From Chrysophaeum taylorii (taxonomy: Eukaryota; Sar; Pelagophyceae; Pelagomonadales; Pelagomonadaceae): 64,000 nucleotides of DNA. Position 1 is the first letter of the stretch; each line of letters starts with the position of its first letter. The notes beneath the pieces were generated by a model. The model searched no databases and was not told the DNA's origin. It was given only the letters and a program-made list of their open reading frames with translations. A program made the position numbers and the translations under genes. Positions 53,301-64,000 of the stretch are shown piece by piece. The DNA lies in NCBI GenBank assembly GCA_029834535.1, contig JAQMWT010000687.1, positions 1 through 64,000 of the forward strand, read 5' to 3'.

Positions 53301-53760
53301 TGACATTAGCGCCACATAGGTAAATGTAGGGACGACAGTGAGGTTCGTATTTATGGAACTCATTAGATTCCAAATGCAAATAACATACAGAGCCGAGTGG
53401 TTTTATGTAGTCCTGTTGGGGAACATTACATTGGTCCAACAACATTTGTTGGGGACATAACACTTTATTGTAAATGCGTTCGAGAGAGACACTAGGAAGG
53501 AGATTATACGACTGAACAGCGTGAATTACAGCCCACGGATAGTGTGGAGCAGGGTCAGTTATGTTCCTAAGTCTAGTGGATGCAGCGGTTGCTATTTGAC
53601 CAACAGCAGCTTCTACTTCATGATTGAACACATGCAAGTAAGGTGGGAAAGCAGACATATTAATGCCATGCTCAACACGATCGGGAGTGGTGACATACTG
53701 GGACAAATAGGGTTTAAAAAGTCGCAGTCAATTTGTTTTGATTGCACATGAACATAAGTA
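50353..53760 (-). mobile_element. Copia family 2, copy 2 (integrase end, RT, RNase H)
   Basis: On the minus strand: the integrase C-terminal part 53706-53251 (YPWAVIHAVQSYNLLPSVSL, KPLGSVCYLHLESNEFHKYE), then a frame 53088-51874 with a linker and the RT start (FKLSLPMANSKPIDTRLVLR, HKARLVLRGFLASLGADFS), RT continuing to about 51060 (VYHIDVPNAFVQAPIDSHV, LCTLSVDNVVV), and RNase H 51059-50392 (FVDADNAASYEHDRKSTTG, STHESELTALNTCADYVVW). RT and RNase H resemble copy 1 at 45870-47415. It is broken, with several interruptions. No LTR was found. Confidence 0.75.
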
Positions 53761-53799
53761 GGGTGGGTTAAGGAACCACAAATTTGATTCAGTCAATTG

Positions 53800-54064
53800 A
53801 CTTTCCGACACTGAGCGCGAAACCCTCGCTAAAATCGAAATGCACCAGGCTCGATTCAAACTCGAGCCTTATGGCCGATTTTTGGCCGTTGGGACGACCC
53901 CGAGAACAAGGCCACCACCTTTTCGGACCCCCCTCGCTCTGTTCTCAAGTCCATGGACGGCGCGCAAGTCACCCCCCAAATGCCCTCTTACCACGTCATG
54001 CAGTTGTTCGTCGAACACACATCTCATGCCCGAGACTGGCATTACTCCATACTGCCCTTTAACC
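53800..54064 (+). pseudogene. Copia A-family gag fragment (plus strand)
   Basis: SVLKSMDGAQVTPQMPSYHV then MQLFVEH and TGITPYC match SMDSAQVTPQM, MQLFVEHLMPETGITQYF of Copia A gag (13105-13200). The fragment runs directly into the outer end of the Copia B 3' LTR at 54065, in the opposite orientation. Confidence 0.7.
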
Positions 54065-54273
54065 TAGAGAACAGTAATTTATACTGTGCTACCCTTCGGT
54101 AGAGTGAGAGCAGTGGTAGGCTGCCCTGGTATGCGGTAGTTGTCCTGTTCTTAACAACGAGGACAGCACTGTGTTGATAACACAGCGATGTTTTCTGATT
54201 ATTAGTGTGAGATGAGAAGGTGCTAACCCTATGATAGGGGGGTACTAGCCCCAAATTGAATTTTGTGTCTCTA
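54065..54273 (-). repeat. 3' LTR of Copia B
   Basis: 209 bp with TAGAGA at 54065 and CTCTA ending 54273. It is followed on the minus-strand upstream side by GGTAGGGCG and TTCAATCTGG, similar to the purine tract before the Copia A LTRs. It contains the GGGGTACTAGCCCC block equivalent to the family's GGGTTAGTACCCCC. Confidence 0.85.
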
Positions 54274-54349
54274 CGCCCTACCAGATTGAACTCGGGATCG
54301 AGCAAAATCTGGATCAAACTAAACAGGACGAGATCTCCGTTTCGTATGG

Positions 54350-56110
54350 TGGAAGAAAGTGGAAAGACGGACTTGGCGAGATGGAGGTGAAGAAGAGGTG
54401 GAATGAACACCATTGGCGTTCTTGAATTTGTGAAACAAAGTGCGATAAAGAAGTTCCGAAAAAATGATCGGCAATCTGGTACTGAGTAGGACACCAAAAG
54501 GGACGAATCACCGAATTGGCTTGGTAGTCACGGATGCGAAATTCTCGTAAGTTAATATGACGAGAGGGAGCACTGACTTTAGGGTGATTAGCAACACGTA
54601 ATGCGCTAGCATTGTCGATAAGCAGGGGGATAGCGTGAGCTTGATCACACGAAAATAAATAGGGATGGGAAGAAAAGATCTCATGAAACCATTAACATTC
54701 ATCCGCAGCTGCGCCAGCGGCGTTGAGTTCGGCTTCCATGGTGCACTTGGCAGTGAATGTCGGTCGTTTACTAGACCAAAATGCGGGGGTCAAAACTGTC
54801 AGCGAAACTGGCATCAGTGAAACAAATAATGGGCGAACTAAGATGATGCAATTCGGGATAGTTGCTGATCAAATGATGAATAAATGGCGTAATGGAAGGG
54901 CTGTCGGATGAATAATATAAAGAATCAGTCGGAGTACCCTTCAAGTAGCGAAGTAAAACAGACAAGTGCAGAAGATGAGTCTGCTCAGGATTGTGCATCC
55001 TTTACAGCATTTGTTGCACAGAGTTGATATATCAGGGCGACATGTGACGGAGAGGTAGATACTAGTGCCACAATAATGAGGAGTGTGTTTGCGAAGAATG
55101 TCGAGGGTAGGAGCCAAATCGGAGAGAAGCTTAGCCGAAGGCTTCTGATTGAGCAATTCGGAGTGTGATACGTCCGAACCGCGAATGTTGAGCTTATGTT
55201 CGGCGAGCATTTTATTGATCTTTGCTGCGACATCCATAGTGAGATGACCAGCGGATACATTGTAATGCACGTCGATACCAAGAGAAGATCGAATATTGTC
55301 GTGCCAGGTGCCTTTGCCATATTCTTTCTCCAACGCAGTGCGAAGAGAGGTAATTCTGGCGGTGTTGGTACCAGCGATCAAAAGATCGTCGACAGAAACG
55401 GATAGGAGAACCCATCTGTTGATAGATCGATCCCAGCTTATATAGAGACAAGTGTCGACTCGCGAGCGTTCGAAATCGTGTTGTCAAAGGAACGAGTCAA
55501 GCTGGATGTTCCACAACAAAGCTGACTGTTTGACACCATAGAGTGCATTGACGAGTCGCAGTGCTAGCTTGGACTCTGGGTGGTTCTTCTGTATCTGCAG
55601 AATGAGGTTCTGCGAGACACGAATACCACGAGGCAAATCGATCCATACCGGACGATCAACGCCGATTGGATGAAGGCCTGTGGGATGTCCGCGTGCGCGA
55701 CGGGGAGCTTGTGCTTCACGGCGATGGCGAGCAATAAACGGTTGGTGGCGAGCATCGCGGTCGGTGAAGAGGTGGCATAGAAATCGATGCCGACGCGTGC
55801 CAAGAAACCTCGGGCAACTAGGCGAGCCTTATAGCCTTATAGCGGTCCGGAGTGCCGTCAGCAAAATACTCGATCTTTAGCACGAGCTTCGTCGATATTG
55901 ACGAACGATCCGGCGGCAATGGCTCCAGCTTGAAGACGCCATTAGAGCATAATCCCTCAATCTCCTTGCGAATTGAAGCGACGTGTCTGAGCTTATCTTC
56001 TTCGCTGAGGCCCTTGAGTTCGACAATTTTCTCAGGCTCATAGACAATGTCATCAGCAGTCAGCTGCAACACGACGTGGCCGATGTGCTGCAAGTCATAG
56101 TCCATGACTT
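54350..56110 (-). pseudogene. reverse transcriptase and RNase H of Copia B
   Basis: Minus strand: PVAHADIPQAFIQSAL (about 55690), LRKHTPHYCGTSIYLSVTCR (about 55100-55040) and DIVYEPEKIVELKGLSEEDK (about 56050) match Copia A closely. RNase H blocks PIICFTDASFADS and HAIPLLIDNASALRVANHPK-like residues lie at 54830-54550. Confidence 0.8.
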
Positions 56111-57249
56111 CTCGAAGAGTGTCTTGTTTCGTGTCACTTCGACTTTAAAAAAAAAAGACGACCGAGTTCGCCGGAGTCGTGCATGAAAGCATGTCTATGA
56201 CGAGAAGCTATGTGTAAGTGCTGCTGCGCGGAGATGTCCCATAACAGGGAGGAGTTCATACAACCGAATTCTTGGTTCCATTGCCGCGCATAGTACTCTG
56301 CCGGTGACAAATTGTCATGGCACACGTAGTTCTCGAGGGCAGAGTTATCGTTATCCAGATGGTCAACTAGAACAGACGAATGATGCGGTTTCCTTGGGAA
56401 GTCGACATGCAAGAGTTCGGCGTCTGCTTCTCTCTGCAGATCCAGCGCGTTGCCAACCAATATGCCGCAATCTTGAGTAGTGTGCGCGAGGAGGCATCCT
56501 ATCGGTACATCGTCTGGTGGCTTAGCATGTCTCCTTATGTTCGATCCGGACGCGAGGCTGGCGGCATGGCCTTGGTGCAAAGCGCTGACACTGACAAGGA
56601 ACATCAATGTGCTAGACATGTTGGCTGTGGCGCGTGCCGTGGGCTGATCCTGTTGGTACTTCCAATTGCGATCATACTCTGAGGCGATAATGCGCCTTGT
56701 GAACAACTGCCCATCGTCAACACGTTTCACGATGTAGAGTTGATCTTTAGGAATGCGGAAACCGCGGTCGTCCTTGAGATCTGCCTTGAGTTTGTCACTC
56801 TGGTTGCGATGCACAATGACTGGGGTTAAGCCTGAGTCGTCGAGAACAACCTATAATTGGTCGTGTCGCTTTGGCATCGGGATACTGCCGTCCGTTGGAG
56901 GAGGCCTGTTGAGGAACGAAAAGTCCTGTTCAGGTGGCTCGTCACTATCTCAGCTTGGACTGGTGGCAGAGTTTTGAGCTGGATCCGTGTCCTTATCGTT
57001 AGGTTTGTCGTCGTGGTCGTGATTGCGAGTCTCGCCCTCATTCGGTGATTCCTGTCTAAGTTCCGGCATCGGCTGGTTGCTGATGGCTGGGAGCGTGTTA
57101 TCTTGCCGTGAGTTTGTTGGAGACTGTGCCTGTGCTTTATTGAGCTCAATTTCCTTGTTGCGATTAACAGGCATATCTGCGTCGACGTGGAAGTCGTTGA
57201 CGTGACGATTTTCCCATACTTCCCTTGATGCACAAGCAGGATGGAGCTG

Positions 57250-58250
57250 TGGACATCGCGGATAAATCTGTCAGTGCCCGGGAGGTTAGGCAGATAATTG
57301 TTGCTGTGGAAGTAGGAGGCCGAGACGCTGGAGGGCTCCATTTAATGGCTTTGCGGGTATACGAAAGCGACTGGTTCGCCAAATGGGAGGAGCTTCAAGA
57401 GTGGTGCCTTTGACGACATGATGCGCCTGGGGACGGTGCAAGACATGTGAGTGCGCGAAGGCAGTCCATGGGAGCGCTGGTTGTCGGCTTGGATCTTGTG
57501 CAGCAGAGCAAACGGATGGCAATACTCGGCGCTAATGGGCTTCTCTTCGATGCGAACGTGGCGCAGATTCAGAAGGCGAATGACGGTGCCCCGGGTGTTT
57601 TCTTTGATGATGTTTTCCGCAAAGTTCCGCTGGTGTAGGTGGCGACCAATGATTCGAAACTGGTGCCAAGTTGCACTTTGAGCGAGAGTGAAAGGCTTCG
57701 GGCGGAATGTCGAGAATGCGTCCGATGATATCATCTTAGCATGTACATCAAATTCGACCTTTACGACGTTGACCACGTAGAGGATTCCTGCAAGAACGTC
57801 TAGTGCGTCCAGTTTCCGCAGGAAGTATACCCATTTGTGGGCCGATATAACGCACACGAAGTGCATGATGTAACGAAATCCACCATAGCATTTACTGATG
57901 CTCGGGTAGGACACATCCATGTGGAGATGTTGGCCAGGGGCATAGGCCAATTCGTCATGCGACCAAGAAGCGTTCTTATGGCTGAAACCGACGTGTGACT
58001 GGCAGCGCTTGCAGTCGGTGCAGTCCTGCCGATACGGGTCATCACCAGTGCGGAGGTTAGTGACATTATCTGCGATCGTGCGGCGAAGAATCTCGGGCTG
58101 CTGGTGGTGAATGCGGTGCCAGCGGGTGACCAGGAGCACTCTTTGGGCGTGCTGAATGGTGCCAGGCTTGTGAAAAGGGGGCAGCGCGGCAGTCTGAGTG
58201 CGAGGAGGGGTGGCTCGTTTGTCGACTCTGACTTTTGCAGCGGTGGCTTG
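57250..58250 (-). pseudogene. integrase of Copia B
   Basis: The frame 58463-57342 contains VTRWHRIHHQQPEILRRT, YRQDCTDCKRCQSHVGFSH (zinc head), MDVSYPSISKCYGGF (first Asp), KMISSDAFSTF (second Asp) and QRNFAENIIKENTRG (Glu). It is the same arrangement as in Copia A. Confidence 0.85.
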
Positions 58251-58499
58251 AGCAAGGAGCGTTTCGAGGTTTGTTGAGTTTGGCGACTTTCGAATCGCAG
58301 CATGGTGAGCGTCGGCAACCGCACTGAAGAGGGAGGTGAGGTGGAGGTCTTCAACTGCTAGAAGGCGGCCAGAGATGTTGGAGAAGAATTCCGTGATCTG
58401 ACAGATGTCTCCTGGGCTAGGAATGCCATTGCGTAGTGCGTCCCATTCGATGTGAAGGTTCACGTGGTGATGCGAGGCGTGATGTGCCAGAACAGCGCT

Positions 58500-60070
58500 G
58501 TACTTGGCCTATAGCATGTTATGTGGGACAGCGTTGGCCAGTGCCTTGAATGCGAAGAATGGCGGGTGCTGGCGGAACAATCGGAGAAGCTCTGGGTCCG
58601 AATGGTGTCCAAATTTTGCGATTTCGTTGAGAGTCGCGTATCGGATGCGATCGGGGGAGACCAGCAGAAGTGCGTTGGAGTAGCTCGTGTTGGTGGGGTA
58701 CGAGCCAGTGACCGAGTAGCACTTGGTGCTTTTCTGGAGCGTTTCGCCGATGTGGCCGACATAGTCCGCGTAAGTGGGACGTGCTTCGGACATTATGAGT
58801 CCCGTGGGGTCATCGAGAGTGATTCGCCCTCGTGAATCGATCGCGGCAAATCCGGGGTGTGAGCCATTAATGTAGTGGGCCCACGTGGAGGGACGCGAGC
58901 AGCTGTGCGCGGCAGCCGAGGAGGTGGTGAAGGCCACGACCAGAAAAGCGGTGCCCATGGGGACAGACAGGGAGAAGGCGTGCTGCGGCGAGAAAGCGGC
59001 GGTTTGGTGGGAGCAGTCCAGGATCTGGGGGGGCACGAATGGAGCGTGAGCGAGGCGCGCGTGAAGTAGCCGCATGCAAGGGCGGTCGCAGCGGTGCCGG
59101 GGACGAGTCCATCCAGCTGGTAGGCGCATGTTGACTCGGAAGCGTGGAAGCAGCGAAGCGTATTCCAGGAGGCGAGAGTGGGGTGTTGCAGCAGCTGCAA
59201 GTGGTTGTGCAGTAGTGTAAATACCAGGAGGTGCGGGATAGAAGTCATGGAGGCATAGGGGTGCCGTCTGCGTCCTGTCCAAGATCCATGAAGGGCTGCT
59301 TGAGACGTGCGAGCATTTGGCAAATGTGTACATTCTCGGAAATCGAGAGTTGAGCTGCATTGGCGGGTGTGTACGAGAAGATAGCCTTGTGCTGATAGTA
59401 ATCCAAGGTTGAGCGAGTCACAGTGCCGCGAAGGGCGGAGGCGGGTATCCAGAGGTCTTCTGGGATGGTGTGACTACGGTCCTAGAAGGGAACCATGCTC
59501 GGTGGGGATGTCAACCAGGAGGAGGCGGTTTTCTCGAGATTGTAGCCATCTAGCGGGTGCCGAGCGAAGACGGCGAGATAACGGTGCTTGCTTGTGGCGT
59601 TGCCGAAGGCTGGGGCGTTGTAGACACCGGAGTGTCGAAAGTAGCCCATACTTTGATAGTGTTTGGCGAGTTGCGTGTACTCGTGATGACTTTTCGGGTT
59701 TGGCGGAACGTTCTCGACAATGGTGTATGTCGGGAGCGTGCAACGAACAAAGCAGACTTGTTCTTTGACAAAAAGATCGGCAGTCGCTGGAGTCGCATAG
59801 CCATCATATTCCTTCATTACGCTTAGGTGTTGACGGGGCAGGGTGAAGACAGTCATGTCATGTCGAGGTAGTCGTAGTTTGCCAGTTTGAAGGGCGGCAG
59901 TAAGTTGCCTGAGATCCCTGTAATGCTGAGCATCTGGGAACAATGGTTGCGCGCGGGCGTGCATGGTGGGGTTAGTTTCACATGTGACAACGACAATAAT
60001 GCGTTTGTCGAAGCGTTTGCGAAATGAAGTGAAGCCTTGTTAGTGGAGTCCACCTGCGATAATGGCAGTG
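58500..60070 (-). pseudogene. cytosine-C5 methyltransferase region of Copia B
   Basis: Minus-strand blocks in the same order as Copia A: TAIIAGGLH (about 60070-60045, motif I), TYTIVENVPPNPKSHHEYTQ (about 59735-59680, motif VI with ENV), MGYFRHSGVYNAPAFGN and HRYLAVFARHPLDGY (about 59650-59550, motif VIII), RYATLNEIAKFGHHSD (about 58650-58605, motif IX) and FKALANAVPHNML (about 58550-58512, motif X). The middle spacer (about 59350-58790) is also conserved, so the whole domain belonged to the family. Fossil. Confidence 0.8.
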
Positions 60071-60627
60071 TGCAGCGGAGGGGGTTGTGTGAACACAGTG
60101 AGGTCCGCGGTGCCAGTGAGCACATATTCTAAATAGGGGCTCGGCAGTTTGAAAGATTCCGTCAGAAAAGCAGAATGGGCTTGCAATTTGGCAAAATCGA
60201 GAAAATGGGACTGCGAGCGTGTTTTTGCGACTTTTTGCGTACTGTTTGCGATTTCATCCTTGAGGGACATCTCGGGACGAGTGTGGAAGCTGACCACATT
60301 GGCAAATACATGCTTAGGATGAGATGGCAGTGACAGGAGGCCGTTAGTCTGTATATGAGCGATAACTACAGCAGTGGTTTTTAAAAGTGTTTTGTAGTCA
60401 TGAGGGTCCGAATAGAATTTTGCAGAAGCTCATATAAATATGGCTTGTGCGGCAGCGGCGGGTCCGTTGCCTGAACATTTAGGGCGTTTAGCTGTGATGT
60501 CGCTAAAACCTGCAAACCTGGTCGGAAATGCGGGACGATCAGGAAAACCAAATATAATGCGTAGCCAGTAGTGTCTTGATGTCATGTGATGAGAGACCTG
60601 CAGCTTGCAGATATAGTGGCTTTGTAC

Positions 60628-62800
60628 CTATGAAATTGTTGGTGAGAGTGCCACTTCCCATGCGGATGGTATGCTCGGGAATCCTGCGTATGGATTCCTG
60701 AATAAAATCTGTTGTGGTGCGAGTAAAGCAAAAGAAGCACTGCCGTCAAGCAAAGAAAATTCGGTGCCGGGGCCGTTGCATCCGTGCAGGGAATGCGTCT
60801 TTTTGGAAGGTTTCCCTGCGGTGTCAGCTGCGCATAAGAAATCGGCGACTGTTTTGGAAATTGGCAATGATGTGGGGAAGTTTGTCATCGCTAGGCTGGG
60901 TGCCTGATTTAATGTTGTTTGGTTGGCGGCACAGGCGTCGTCGGCAACCGTTCGCGAAAAAGCCGGCACTGATGAAGTGCACGTACGTAGTCTAAGTGGC
61001 GTGGTACGTACTCTTCGATGGAGTCTTCTTGATCTTCGATTTCGGGAACTTGATCATCGTCGTATAAGCCGAGGTGACCATGGTCATCATATAAACCGAG
61101 TTGGCCTTGGTCATCGTACAACGAGCCGTCGTCGATTGCGCCCTCATCAGCGTGATCACCCGGCGGTTTGTCGGAGGAGAGGAGCAGAAGGAAGTCGGCG
61201 GCATCAGTATCAGCCTCAGATAGGAGACCCTCGTCAGAGATGGTGGTGATGAGGTGTATGAGCTTGGTCATGCGGTCAGGGTTGGAGGTGTGTTCCCGAC
61301 CAGCTTGACTGAGGTTGCGGATGGTCTGGCGCTTACGGCGAACATCGCGTAGTGGGACTTTGGAACGTTGGTCAGGAGTGGGTGACTTGGGAGGGTGCGT
61401 TTGTGTGGGAAATGTGACCTTGCGGAGGTGCGGGTGTTCGCGTTTGTCAGAGATGACAGGAGGAGAACGGGGATTCGGCTTGTGTTTGGTGGGTGTGACC
61501 GGGGTGGTCTTGGGCTTGGGACTGTCATTGATGTCGTAGTATGACGGTGAACGAGGATTCGGGGGCTTTTTGTTTTTCTTAGGGTGGCGGGTGGGTTGTT
61601 TCTTGCGATAAGCGTGGAGGTGTAGGATGAGTGCGCTGTCATCGTCTGAGTCGAGATTGGCTTCCGTGATATAAAGGCGTCGACAAGGTCGGCGTCGTCA
61701 GGAGGTGCGTCATTTGGATCAGGGGGGTTCTCGTCTTCGGGAGGAGAAGCGTCATCGTCATCTTCGGTGAGGTGGAAACCAAGACGGCGGGAACGGAGGC
61801 GTGGGTTGTCTTTGTCTTTGGTCGGCAGAGGACCGAAGTCGGTGACAAACCGTAGAGGCTTGAAGTTGAGAGAGTGGCGGGGCATGAGGTGAGCCCATAA
61901 GTTGCGTTCAAAAGTCGATATAACTGTGATGCGTGCAATGAGCTTGGGCAGATGGTGAATCGCAGCCTTGTCTTCGTCGAGGAGCTGAGAGTCGTTCGGA
62001 GTACGAAGACAATTAGCTAGACGGGCGAAGCCTTTGATGTGAGTTGGGGCGCGGGAGTCAAGTAAACTTGGAGGGTACTTGAAGCGACGTATTCTATTAA
62101 TTTCTTCTTTTATCGTGTCGTCGTCGAGTTGGAGAGAAGGATCGTCGGTGATTTGACGTAATCGCTGTTGGACGTGGCGCATGTGGTCTATATAGTGCGC
62201 TGGTTCGTGGATCTCCGGGTCGAACGGTGTCTCCAGGAACGAATTGAACACATAGTGAGCATGATGGACATGGTTCTGGCCCGTGTGCTTGTCAAGAGCG
62301 ATGCGAACTTGGTGTGCGAATTCGAGGCCTATGGGGTGAGAGGGTCGAGTTTGTCGATCTCGTCGTATGCGGGGTGCTTGACAGAGTCGCAACCGGCGTG
62401 CAGAAAACGGCGGAATAGAGGGTGTACGGTCTCGCGGAGGGTGACGATGAAATCAGCTTCTTTATCTTCGAGGTGAGGTTGCGTGATAGGATGGAGCTTC
62501 CCTTTCGACGAATCGGTGGTATCTTTATCTTGTGCTTGGAGTTCTTGGAGTTTGGGCTCATAGACATTGCCAAGGAAGTCTTTGCCGAACTTTCGGTAGA
62601 CGCCCTGGTAATAGACTAAGCGTCCTTGGAAATCTTGGGTGTTGCCAGCTGTGGCATGGTGTTCGGGGCGTTTGTCGTATTCTTCGGTGGAGTGGCTGAG
62701 GAGAGCGTCTGCTAGATCGTTAGATCCGCGTATAACAGATTCCCACGTGTAGAAGCCTTGCAGGAAGTATTGAGTATCAAGCACTTCCTTCATGTCAGAT
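60628..62800 (-). pseudogene. gag, acidic linker and protease of Copia B
   Basis: Gag: QYFLQGFYTWESVIRGSNDL (62770-62710) and RALDKHTGQNHVHHAHYV-like residues (about 62300-62250), then a basic tail. Acidic linker: repeated LYDDQGQLGLYDDHGHLGLY at 61150-61090. Protease: SLLDGSASFALL (about 60745). The order matches Copia A. Confidence 0.75.
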
Positions 62801-62816
62801 GTTCATGCTCGTGGTA

Positions 62817-63390
62817 CCGCCATATACGGCAACCAATATCGACGTGGACTGCGTTCCACCATCCTATCTGAGCGTTACCCCCGACATGCTGCCTCCCGCA
62901 CTGTTAGACAGCCCTATCACGTCCGATCCAGCTTCCAACGCCTCGTATGACGTCACACGTCATATTCCGATTACAGCCCAGACACCGCACAGGCTCCTGG
63001 TCACCCGCTGGCACCGCATTCACCACCAGCAGCCCGAGATTTTTCGCCGCACGATCGCAGCTAATGCCACTAACCTCCGCCCTGGTGATGACCCGTATCT
63101 GCAGGACTGCACCGACTGCAAGCGCTGCCAGTCACACGTCGGTTTCAGCCATAAAAACGCTTCTTGGTCGCATGACGAACTTGCCTATGCCCCTGGCCAA
63201 CATCTCCACGTGGATGTGTCTTACCCGAGCATCAGTAAATGCTATGGTGGATTTCGTTACATCATGCATTTCGTGTGCGTTATATCGGCCCACAAATGGG
63301 TATACTTCCTGCGGAAACTGGACGCACTAGACGTTCTTGCAGGAATCCTCTACGTGGTCAACGTCGTAAAGGTCGAATTCGATGTCCTTA
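62817..63390 (+). mobile_element. Copia A-family integrase fragment (plus strand)
   Basis: From about 62990, LLVTRWHRIHHQQPEIFRR, LQDCTDCKRCQSHVGFSH and HVDVSYPSISKCYGGF match the integrase head and first catalytic Asp of Copia A and Copia B. 62817-62990 is a Pro/Ser/Asp-rich coding-like stretch of unknown origin. It ends abruptly at 63390, where the Helitron-like end begins. Confidence 0.75.
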
Positions 63391-63403
63391 CTACTAATCG
63401 ACA

Positions 63404-63465
<62 letters not shown>

Positions 63466-63470
63466 TTGTC
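63391..63470 (+). mobile_element. probable Helitron 5' end with (GTCT)n tract
   Basis: CCTTACTACTAATCGACAG at about 63390 matches, base for base except one, the start of the Helitron at 43258 (minus strand, CCTAACTACTAATCGACAG). Both are followed at once by a tetranucleotide GTCT/GTTT repeat (here about 63405-63470). It would start a plus-strand Helitron running off the window. Confidence 0.5.
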
Positions 63471-63886
63471 TTTAAATGTCGACTGCTAAGAGGGGGGTGT
63501 GTGGGGGGAGCATGAAGGATGTGGGTGGGTTTGTGGGGTAGGAGGGATGTGCCTGTTTGTTTGTTTGACTTTAAATGTCGACTGCTAAGAGGGGGGTGTG
63601 TGTGGGGAGCATGAAGGATGTGGGTGGGTTTGTGGGGTAGGAGGGATGTGCCTGACGGGCGGGGATAAGTACGCGGGACCTAGTCGGGGTCATCGCCGAG
63701 TCGTGGGGCAGTTTGTTTGTTTGTTTGTTGGTTTGTTTGTTTGTCTTTAAATGTCGACTGCTAAGAGGGGGTTGTGTGTGGGGAGCATTAAGGATGAGGG
63801 TGGGTTTGTGGGGTAGGAGGGATGTGCCTGACGGGCGGAGATAAGTGCGCGGGACCTAGTCGGGGTCATCGCCGAGTCGTGGGGCA
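63462..63886 (+). repeat. tandem repeat array, three units
   Basis: Units starting near 63462, 63553 and 63715 each begin with a GTTTGTTTG tract and CTTTAAATGTCGACTGCTAA, then a G-rich run and GGGTAGGAGGGATGTGCCTG. The second and third continue with GACCTAGTCGGGGTCATCGC; the first is shorter (about 91 bp against 160-175 bp). Confidence 0.85.
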
Positions 63887-64000
63887 GGCGAAGAGAGGAC
63901 GGGCCCCGCCCGTAGGTCGTACGCATGTTGCCGCCGGACGTATGTGCGACGAAAGGCGACGTCCTGCTGGTATCGGGCGGCCTGGGTGGGGTTCCCCGAG
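63887..64000 (+). other. unassigned right edge
   Basis: 114 bp, GC-rich, no repeat or gene recognised. If the Helitron reading at 63391 is right, this lies inside that element. Confidence 0.3.

Larger units (their letters stand above)
54065..62800 (-). mobile_element. Copia-type element with methyltransferase region (Copia B), decayed
   Basis: Minus-strand relative of Copia A. Parts: 3' LTR 54065-54273; RNase H and RT about 54350-56110; integrase about 57250-58250; methyltransferase region about 58500-60070; protease about 60640-60970; acidic linker 60909-61271; gag 61268-62800. It is broken, with well over ten interruptions; no 5' LTR is present. The LTR is recognisably the same family (CTCTA and TAGAG ends) but differs more from Copia A's LTRs than those do from each other, so this is an older or separate subfamily. 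Confidence 0.85.

Noticed and set aside
1-64000. tRNA, rRNA, riboswitch and bacterial promoter signals
   Set aside because: I looked for conserved cores by eye and found none; the context is eukaryotic repeats. A tRNAscan or Infernal run would be decisive.

Overview
This is eukaryotic nuclear DNA made almost entirely of transposable elements. I see no bacterial operon, rRNA, tRNA or clear single-copy host gene. The evidence for a eukaryote is LTR retrotransposons of two superfamilies, a Mutator-like transposase gene with GT-AG introns of about 40 bp, a Helitron helicase remnant and a SINE family with perfect target duplications. Near-balanced base composition and tiny introns would fit a repeat-rich alga such as a florideophyte red alga. 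The species is inference and cannot be read from this window.

Layout, left to right. 1-8515 is a very decayed Ty3/gypsy element (copy A). 8.8-9.4 kb holds tandem repeats and a SINE piece. 10.6-26.6 kb is a minus-strand Mutator-like transposase gene. One of its introns (11616-24687) has been filled by a non-autonomous LTR element (11670-24157), which itself holds a Copia element (Copia A, 12529-23080); a SINE also sits in the intron. 26.7-30.8 kb has a C-rich minisatellite, a transposon-like gene, palindromes and another SINE. 31.8-34.0 kb is a short LTR-flanked element with a gag-like coiled-coil ORF. 34190-43436 is Ty3/gypsy copy B. Its 3' LTR is split by a solo Copia LTR, which in turn is split by a Helitron fragment. 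43.4-53.8 kb holds gag-like and pol pieces of a second Copia family and a 918-bp element with terminal inverted repeats. 54065-62800 is a decayed minus-strand relative of Copia A (Copia B). The right edge has a Copia integrase piece, a probable Helitron 5' end and tandem repeats.

The main discovery is that both LTR superfamilies carry a cytosine-C5 DNA methyltransferase domain inside pol. In Copia A it lies between protease and integrase and shows motifs I, II, IV (LLCQ), VI (ENV), VIII, IX and X. In the Ty3/gypsy elements it lies between protease and reverse transcriptase and shows motifs I, II, IV (PPC), VI-like and VIII. Retrotransposons that captured cytosine methyltransferases are known from a charophyte and from dinoflagellates. 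Two unrelated elements doing so side by side, with the domain at different positions in pol, points to separate captures and to a possible self-methylation strategy.

A second theme is nesting. Exact 5-bp target duplications (AAAGT, AGTGT, CTCGA) let the order of several insertions be read. They also show that the Copia family and its non-autonomous relative have TAGAG...CTCTA termini instead of the usual TG...CA.
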